Assembly (NCBI GenBank): GCA_004431415.1
Contig: QPMI01000242.1
Span: 7,501 to 71,500, forward strand
Length of the DNA stretch: 64,000 bases
Source of the DNA: Cyanophora paradoxa
Taxonomy: Eukaryota > Glaucocystophyceae > Cyanophorales > Cyanophoraceae
Direction of reading: 5' to 3'
Position 1 is the stretch's first letter; each line of letters opens with the position of its first letter. Shown here in pieces: positions 57,352 to 64,000 of the stretch. The notes under the pieces were generated by a model, which was given only the letters and a program-made list of their open reading frames with translations, made no database searches and had not been told where the DNA came from. A program made the translations under genes and the position numbers.

Positions 57352-57783
57352 GTGCTTGAATATGCCAAGGTCGGGCCGGCTGAGCGGGCCAGCGAGCAGT
57401 CGCCGGATTCATCGCAGGTACGCGGCTGCTGGCTGCGAATCTCTTACATCAAGCGTGCTTTTGCCAGACATATACACCACTCGCAGTATTCCGACAAGAG
57501 ATATCACGCCCCTCCCCACATGACAGTCTATCAGCAAGAATACACGCTTCGACCGAACGACTTCCGCCAAGCCTTGCACGTGAATTCGAAGCCTGGCGGT
57601 TCCTCGTGCGTCGATCGCCCCATTGACAATTATCCCATGAGTCTTCTTCTCTTAAATTCCTCCGTGGAGCAGGTTGAGCCTGGCAAAGTCCGCCGCTTTC
57701 CCCGAGGGCGGGGCAGGATCAGAACAGCCCAAGCAGACCCAGAGCTTCGTGCAGAAAGTCCTAAGGAGGACATCGCCCGGTAG
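57352..57783 (+). CDS. Hypothetical protein
   Basis: A 143-codon ORF with balanced composition (start codon near 57352, reading LEYAKVGPAERASEQSPDS). It contains a His/Tyr-rich stretch (HIHHSQYSDKRYHAPPHM) and a basic C-terminal part (RRFPRGRGRIRTAQADPE). A gt...ag pair at 57418-57468 would change the downstream frame, so the exon structure is uncertain. No family recognised. Confidence 0.3.
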   Translation: MLEYAKVGPAERASEQSPDSSQVRGCWLRISYIKRAFARHIHHSQYSDKRYHAPPHMTVYQQEYTLRPNDFRQALHVNSKPGGSSCVDRPIDNYPMSLLLLNSSVEQVEPGKVRRFPRGRGRIRTAQADPELRAESPKEDIAR

Positions 57784-58590
57784 TCCATTCTACCGTGGCG
57801 GCTTCCTGGAGAAGCAACAGTGAGCTCGAGAGCTCCGGTCCTCGTTCCCCACCCTTCTCCACCATACAACGTCCTCCGCCATCGCTCCCCTCCATGCCGT
57901 CGATCCGCTCACCTGGGCTTCCACCTTCAACTCGCTTTCCACCCTGTCCCATCTTCACTTACAATAGCTTCAGTGAATGCGTGCACATGCATTATAAGAG
58001 CGTATATTATAAAGGCGAGCCTTAGGCCCTAAGCCTGACTTCTGCAGCCCAGTTGCTCGAGCTCATGCATGGCATTGCATGCCGGCAGAGGGGTACACGT
58101 TCGGGGCGGCCAGCTGCAGCCTGCAGAGCGCCGGCCCATGGTCCGCGCGCCGAGGCCGGGCGTCCGCGCGCATACGCATGCGCTACAGCTAGCTCCTCTA
58201 CAGCTTTCATGCTGTAGAGGCCTGGGCGGAAGCCCGGGGTTCTGGACGAGGGGGCCGACGTAAAACCGGTACCCCGGTACCGGAGCACACACACACACAC
58301 ACTCGGACTGCACTCCGCACCGCACTCCGCCCCAGAGAACAGGAGCGTCAAGCCTTGAAGCTTGTCAAGGTGAGGGGGGGTATCAAGCCCCGTCCCTATT
58401 TTCCAGCGTTTCAGCGCGCGGCGGTTGCGTTTCAGCGCGCGGCGGTTGCGTTTCAGCGCGCGGCGGTTGCGTTTCAGCGCGCGGCGGTTGCGTTTCAGCG
58501 CGTTTAAAAGCGTGCGCAAGGAGTGCGATTACTAGTTACGATTAGGGCGTCCTTCATCTAGATCTGCGATTACGATCGTAATTAGGGCGT
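57784..58590. other. Spacer with a 21-bp minisatellite
   Basis: Nothing gene-like is supported. An inverted repeat agctcctctacagc/gctgtagagg lies near 58191-58222, an ACACAC microsatellite at 58289-58302, and a 21-bp tandem repeat at 58406-58505. Confidence 0.5.
58406..58505. repeat. 21-bp tandem repeat
   Basis: About 4.5 copies of gcgcgcggcggttgcgtttca. Because 21 is a multiple of three, one minus-strand frame reads a seven-residue repeat (ALKRNRR), but there is no other sign of a gene. Confidence 0.93.
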
Positions 58591-58708
58591 CTTGGCTTTG
58601 AGCTACGATCGTAATTACAGAGTACTAGTCGCTCGCGCCTGTGGTCTGAAGGCGCCCCCGCGCTCTTCGCCTTCCTCCCGCCGCCCTTTTACGCCGGCGG
58701 CTGTGATG

Positions 58709-59470
58709 GAGCTCGAGGTCAGCTTTCGCCGCACTCCGGATCCCATCCCCTCCCTCCATCTGACTGCACGGTCGTGCACGGTCGCCCCAGGCCGTTCTGG
58801 AGCCTGAAGCAGGCGACGGTTTGGAGCTGGAGGAGGGAGGCGGCGACTCTACTGTCGCTGGCGATATCAATGAGGTGAGCGCCCCCGAGGACCCGCCGAT
58901 TGCACGTGCGCTCGCACGCTTCTCACGCATCGGGAGTGGTAGCAGCAAAGTGGTATTCCCTTGCAAAGTGGTAGCATCGGGAGGTTTTTCAAAGTGAGAC
59001 TGCGCAGTGGCCGCATTGTGGGGGTGCCGGGTGACCTGGATATTGAGGAAGATATTGAAATAGTAATTGACGAAATCGCCAACATGGGCGACGACTTTGT
59101 GCAAATGATGAACAGAAGGAAGTTTATTGGCATGCTCAAAAAAGAAGTTGAAAACTACAAATTCACTGGTGACTTTTTTGGTGCTGACAATCTTGTTAGT
59201 GTAGATGAGCAGGCGAGCTCCAGTGCGCTTGCACTGGAGCATTCAGCCGCGCGCGATGCAGCTCCCCGCGAACTCGAGGCCGCTGTTGTGGACCCCGCCG
59301 TCCGCGCCGGTCATGTCGCCTCCACACGCCCGTCATGTCGCCGCCACACCTCTTCGTTCCGTACCAATCGTACCGCTCGCGCCGTCCCTCGGGCAAGCAT
59401 CGGTGACCGGCGCCGGCATCCCCCTGCTGGGGCAGCAGAGCGACTTGATGCGTTCACTCGGAGATCGTAA
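58709..59470 (+). CDS. Hypothetical acidic protein
   Basis: A first exon from ATG 58709 (MELEVSFRRTPDPIPSL) may be followed by an acidic exon (AVLEPEAGDGLELEEGGG) that ends at a GT donor at 58873. The main exon, about 58961-59470, encodes FFKVRLRSGRIVGVPGDLDI, EEDIEIVIDEIANMGDDFV, MNRRKFIGMLKKEVENYKF and GDFFGADNLVSVDEQ, then an Arg/Ala-rich tail. Base composition of the main exon is more AT-rich than its surroundings, as expected of real coding sequence here. No family recognised. Confidence 0.45.
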
Positions 59471-59579
59471 TCGCAGATCAAGGGCGCCCTGGCTAACTTA
59501 GTAATCGTAATCGCAGATCAAAAGCTAAGATCTAGACGTCCTAGTTACGTCATGCTGACTTCGGCGTGCGTCAATCTGC

Positions 59580-60920
59580 GATTGCGGCCCTAGTCGACGC
59601 GCTAAGTGCTGGATCCTCTGAGCTGAAGCGTACCGCAGATAATCGACGTTGAAGACACCGCCACATATATCAAGCAAATAACAATTTCTGCTGCCAAGGG
59701 GAAGTTCATAGTCTCGGTCACCGCCCTACGTCAGAGTGCGTTCAGCATTCTGTTGGGCGGAACTACGCTCGTGCCACTTCATGTGAGTGCCAGCGTCGAG
59801 CTCTCGCTTGGCGACGACGTCGACCGGGTACCCACAACCCTCCTTCCAGGGCGAGGAGGCGCGGCAGGCGTGCGTCGATCGCGAGCTGCCCCTGGTGCCC
59901 CGAACTCCGATCAGGCTCCAGGCGCGCCGTCCCTCCGCGCGCGAGCGCCGCGGCGCTCACCGTGGCGGCGATCTTGCAGGTCTCGTTCAGGAGCGCGGGG
60001 CAGATGGGTGTCTTCCGACAGGCGGTGTCGATCGCGCTGCGCCCAGCGAAGGCGGGGGCGCGGGCGGGCGTGCTGCTGGCGGCGACCAAGAAGTGCTTCG
60101 CGGCGGTCTCGCGCCTCGCCGACGAGCGGCGCCTGAGCCCCGAGGCCGCCCCCTTCTACCCGCTCCACCTGCGCCGGCTCTTCGACGCCGCCCCCGCCCT
60201 GCTCGACGCCGCCCCGCGCCCGCCCATGCCCTCCTACACCGCCCGCGAGGCCTTCCCATCCCTCTACCCCGTGCGCCTGCCGACCCTGGGGCCGCGGCGG
60301 CGGCGTTGAGGGCGCGGCAGGTCCCGGAACCGCTCCTCGCTCCAGCGGCCGAGCTCGAGGTCCGACACACCCCCCCCCCCCCCCCCCCCCCCCTCTTCGC
60401 ACAGGGGCTTGTCCATCCTGGCAACTCACCGTCCCCCAGAAGTGGCTCCCACAGCGGCTGTCGCCGCTGGCGGCCGAAGCGGGGCCCATCGCCTACACTG
60501 AGCGCATGCACGCCGTCCTGTGGGTGCGCCCGCCGCCGCCGCCCCGGCGCGCTCGGGGGGCGAGGCGGCGGCAGGTCGAGGAGGTGCAAATGCTCCACGA
60601 CATCAAAGCGTACGACCTCTTCCACGCGCCGCTCCCGCCTGCGCGCGGGGACGCCCGCCTCCCTGCGGCGCCTGCGCGTGCCGGGCCTCCCCGAGAAGCG
60701 GCCAGACCTGCAGTGTACGCGCCCCGCCGGGGCCCGGCGGCCGGCGTGACGAGGCGCAGACGGGGACCTGCTGCGGGTGCGGGTGGCGGGCGAGGAGGCC
60801 GTCGAATATCACTTCTACGTGCAGGCCGTCCTCGTGCGCCCCTCCACAGCGAGAATCATTTCGGGTACGATTTCGGCGAATGCCGAAATGAGCTATCCCC
60901 CGCCGAAATCAGCTCCAGAT
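59580..60920 (+). CDS. Hypothetical protein, multi-exon
   Basis: Open stretches in consistent orientation suggest a spliced gene. They are AAILQVSFRSAGQMGVFRQA (about 59965), GVLLAATKKCFAAVSRLADE, PFYPLHLRRLFDAAPALLDA and EAFPSLYPVRLPTLGP (to about 60290), then TERMHAV (about 60500), VEEVQMLHDIKAYDLFHAPL (about 60580) and VRVAGEEAVEYHFYVQAVLV (about 60775). C/G-tract introns, including a C run at 60368-60393, separate them as in methionine synthase. The family is not recognised and the boundaries are approximate. Confidence 0.4.
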
Positions 60921-61249
60921 AGCAGGCGCCGTCGGACATAGAAGCGGAGGCGTAGGAGGCGAGGCGTAGCGACAGCTATGTTCTGGAAGCAGTTTCAACG
61001 GTGTCTGTGCCCTCGCGCACCGGCACCAGTGGCGCGAGTACGATCGCCCAACAACGTGTCGCTCCGCGCAAGCTAGCCCGTCAGAAGACATGCAAAAGCT
61101 TCGGAGAAGTGCTTTCGTCCTAGCCTAGCCGCGCGCGCTCGTGATACTACGGTAGTTGCTCACTGGAGCCGATGGCCTACAGCTGCAGCTGTATAGCGCG
61201 TTATCTAGGCACATCATGCCCCGCTCGCCCCGCCCTGCCGCTGCGCGCC
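60921..61249. other. Spacer before the minisatellite
   Basis: No feature recognised apart from short palindromes (agctgcagctgt near 61180). Confidence 0.5.
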
Positions 61250-62378
61250 CCGCCTCGCGCGCGCCGACGGGGCTAAGGCCAGGTTCGCGCCGCCCTCGCC
61301 GCCTTCCCGCCCGCCGCGAGCTGCGCTGACGCCCGCGCACAGGCCGGATCGCGCCCCGCGCCGGCCCCTGCCCGCCCCGCCCCGCCGCGGCGCGCCCCGC
61401 CTCGCCGACGGGGCTAAGGCCAGGTTCGCGCCGCCCTCGCCGCCTTCCCGCCCGCCGCGAGCTGCGCTGACGCCCGCGCACAGGCCGGATCGCGCCCCGC
61501 GCCGGCCCTGCCCGCCCGCCCGCCGCGGCGCGCCCCGCCTCGCCGACGGGGCTGAGGCCAGGTCCGCGCCGCCCCCGCCGCCTCCCCGCCCGCCGCGAGC
61601 CGTGCTGACGCCCGCGCACAGGCCGGATCGCGCCCCGCGCCGGCCCCTGCCCGCCCCGCCCCGCCGCGGCGCGCCCCGCCTCGCCGACGGGGCTGAGGCC
61701 AGGTCCGCGCCGCCCCACCGCCTCCCGCCCGCCGCGAGCCGTGCTGACGCCCGCGCACAGGCCGGATCGCGCCCGCGCCGGCCCCTGCCGCCCCGCCCCG
61801 CCGCGGCGCGCCCCGCCTCGCCGACGGGGCTGAGGCCAGGTCCGCACCGCCCCCGCCGCCTCCCGCCCGCCGCGAGCCGCGCTGACGCCCGCGCACAGGA
61901 CGGATCGCGCCCCGCGCCGGCCCCTGCCGCCCCGCCCGCCGCGGCGCGCCCCACCTCGCCGACGGGGCTGAGGCCAGGTCCGCGCCGCCCCACCGCCTCC
62001 CGCCCGCCGCGAGCCGTGCTGACGCCCGCGCACAGGCCGGATCGCGCCCGCGCCGGCCCCTGCCCGCCCGCCCCGCCGCGGCGCGCCCCGCCTCGCCGAC
62101 GGGGCTGAGGCCAGGTCCGCGCCGCCCCGCCGCCTCCCCGCCGCCGCGAGCCGCGCTGACGCCCGCGCACAGGACGGATCGCGCCCCGCGCCGGCCCCTG
62201 CCCGCCCCGCCCCGCCGCGGCGCGCCCCACCTCGCCGACGGGGCTGAGGCCAGGTCCGCGCCGCCCCCGCCGCCTCCCCGCCCGCCGCGAGCCGTGCTGA
62301 CGCCCGCGCACAGGCCGGATCGCGCCCCGCGCCGGCCCCTGCCCGCCCCGCCCCGCCGCGGCGCGCCCCGCCTTGCAT
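61250..62378. repeat. 138-142-bp GC-rich minisatellite
   Basis: About eight copies. The anchor gccgacggggct recurs at about 61266, 61408, 61545, 61686, 61823, 61961, 62098 and 62237. Spacing varies from 137 to 142 bp through changes in the number of cccgcc repeats. Long ORFs on both strands are products of the repeat. Confidence 0.95.
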
Positions 62379-62568
62379 CCCTGTCCTTCTTGAAAACCAC
62401 ACTCGAGCACATACACTACAGAAATACATGTACAGAAAATACAGAAGAGCGAGAGCGAAAAATCGCGACGAGCGACTCGGCGAGGCCGGCGATAAAATTT
62501 TGGGAGAGAATTGGAACTCGGGGCCGGGCCAAAGCGTTTGCCGATTTTGACATTTTCCCGGTCCCCCG
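62379..62568. other. Unique sequence between two minisatellites
   Basis: AT-richer segment linking the two arrays. No gene supported. Confidence 0.5.
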
Positions 62569-63487
62569 AAACACCATCTATTACATTGGGATTCAGTTTC
62601 TATAAGGTGAGCCGGGGCCGCCGGGCGCGACACAGAAGAATCGCCTCGAGGGAGTGAGGGGGGCACCTGAGAATGATGGGCCCGCGGAACCACGCCCGTC
62701 CTCCCCAGGGCGGGCCCCGCGCCTGCATCCGAGCCCTGCGAAACACCATCTATTACATTGGGATTCAGTTTCTATAAGGTGAGCCGGGGCCGCCGGGCGC
62801 GACACAGAAGAATCGCCTCGAGGGAGTGAGGGGGGCACCTGAGAATGATGGGCCCGCGGAACCACGCCCGTCCTCCCCAGGGCGGGCCCCGCGCCTGGAT
62901 CCGAGCCCTGAGAAACACCATCTATTACATTGGGATTCAGTTTCTATAAGGTGAGCCGGGGCCGCCGGGCCCCCGGGGCGCGACACAGAAGAATCGCCTC
63001 GATCGCGAGGGAGTGATCATGAGGGGGGCACCTGAGAATGATGGGCCCGCGGAACCACGCCCGTCCTCCCCAGGGCGGGCCCCGCGCCTGGATCCGAGCC
63101 CTGAGAAACACCATCTATTACATTGGGATTCAGTTTCTATAAGGTGAGCCGGGGCCGCCGGGCGCGACACAGAAGAATCGCCTCGAGGGAGTGAGGGGGG
63201 CACCTGAGAATGATGGGCCCGCGGAACCACGCCCGTCCTCCCCAGGGCGGGCCCCGCGCCTGCATCCGAGCCCTGCGAAACACCATCTATTACATTGGGA
63301 TTCAGTTTCTATAAGGTGAGCCGGGGCCGCCGGGCGCGACACAGAAGAATCGCCTCGAGGGAGTGAGGGGGGCACCTGAGAATGATGGGCCCGCGGAACC
63401 ACGCCCGTCCTCCCCAGGGCGGGCCCCGCGCCTGGATCCGAGCCCTGAGAAACACCATCTATTACATTGGGATTCAGTTTCTATAAG
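62569..63487. repeat. 172-bp tandem repeat with splice-donor-like element
   Basis: Five full units plus a final partial unit. The block acaccatctattacattgg starts at 62571, 62743, 62915, 63108, 63280 and 63452, so spacing is 172 bp except one 193-bp unit with three small insertions. In each full unit the block ends tctataag|gtgagcc, a good 5' splice-site match; the last copy ends ataagcgggaag, without it. Confidence 0.95.
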
Positions 63488-64000
63488 CGGGAAGTTGCTG
63501 GGAGTACTACGTCTTTGAGCAGCCGGGCAAGCTCGAGCCGCAGGCTTCCCCCCCGTGCCACGGTGCGCGCGGGCCCCGCCCATTACGCTTGAGTGAAAAA
63601 CCGGTGCTAGTGCGGGTTTACCTTCCGTCTGAGGCATGAGCAAGGCCCCGCAGCTGCCCCGCCCCGCCCCACCCCGCCCCGCGGCTGCCACTAGCAGATA
63701 GCTAGCTGATATTATAAATAAGTACGTAGACCTGCAGTCAAGCGGCAGGCGCAGCAGCCAGGCGGGGCCGCCCGCCGCCGCCCGCCGCGCCTCCGCCCGC
63801 CGCGCCTCCGCCGCGTGCGGCGAGCCTCGTCGCCGCCCGCTGCGCCTCCCGCGCCGCCCGCCGAGATGCCCCGCCGCCCGCCGCGCCTCTGCCCGCCCGG
63901 AGAGCCGCGCCTCCGCCCGCCGCGCCTCCGCCGCGTGCGGCGAGCCTCGTCGCCGCCCGCCGCGCCTCCGAGCCTCCCGCGCCGCCCGCCGAGATGCCCC
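63488..64000. repeat. GC-rich low-complexity end region
   Basis: 63488-63734 has no recognisable feature. From 63735 to the window end, overlapping cgcctccgcccgccg-type repeats and longer duplicated blocks (gccgcgtgcggcgagcctcg at 63809 and 63929) form another GC-rich array cut off by the window. Confidence 0.7.

Noticed and set aside
61125-62693. 522-, 400- and 332-codon minus-strand ORFs
   Set aside because: They only translate the 138-142-bp minisatellite.
62569-63487. CRISPR-like array
   Set aside because: Units are 172 bp, fully repetitive without unique spacers, and the window is eukaryotic.

Overview
The window is nuclear DNA of a unicellular, probably photosynthetic eukaryote. Genes are split by many short introns (about 42-120 bp), neighbouring genes lie on either strand, and there are no operons or bacterial signals. 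A plastid terminal oxidase gene supports a plastid-bearing lineage. Three predicted proteins (FolD-type enzyme, uridine kinase, terminal oxidase) begin with an Ala/Ser-rich leader carrying a Phe within the first seven residues. Such leaders are known from plastids of glaucophytes and red algae, so a glaucophyte-like alga is my best inference, not a demonstrated identity.

Layout. 0.3-1 kb: 151-bp satellite. 3.4-5.6 kb (-): an intact ORF resembling a viral capsid or Gag protein, possibly an endogenous viral element. 5.9-8.5 kb (+): an IRE1/RNase L-type gene with tandemly repeated exons, a kinase domain lacking the catalytic-loop region, and a KEN ribonuclease domain. 8.9-10.1 kb (-): a leucine-rich-repeat protein. 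10.5-15.7 kb: a 2.4-kb tandem duplication. 16.3-17.8 kb (-): methylene-THF dehydrogenase/cyclohydrolase. 17.9-29.9 kb: a mosaic of dispersed repeats and copied gene fragments around adenylosuccinate synthetase (21.7-23.3 kb, -), a small coiled-coil ORF (20 kb, -) and a coiled-coil gene (28.3-29.2 kb, -). 30.1-31.5 kb (+): uridine kinase. 32-36.3 kb (-): a long coiled-coil protein. 36.8-37.5 kb (-): a MESD/Boca-like ER chaperone, head to head with a complete cobalamin-dependent methionine synthase (38.0-43.1 kb, +). 43.9-44.9 kb (-): splicing factor SF3B4. 45.5-48.9 kb (+): Mediator subunit 13-like. 50.0-51.7 kb (+): plastid terminal oxidase. 54.5-56.1 kb (+): M48 zinc metallopeptidase. 57.3-60.9 kb: poorly understood exons. 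61.2-64 kb: GC-rich minisatellites.

Most genes are housekeeping and not functionally linked, although FolD and MetH both act in one-carbon metabolism. Three features stand out: repeated use of GC-AG introns, extensive copying of gene fragments (including a whole bidirectional promoter with both gene starts), and the pseudokinase-KEN gene beside the capsid-like ORF. Exon boundaries were assigned by eye from splice motifs, phase and protein-family conservation; no alignments were run.
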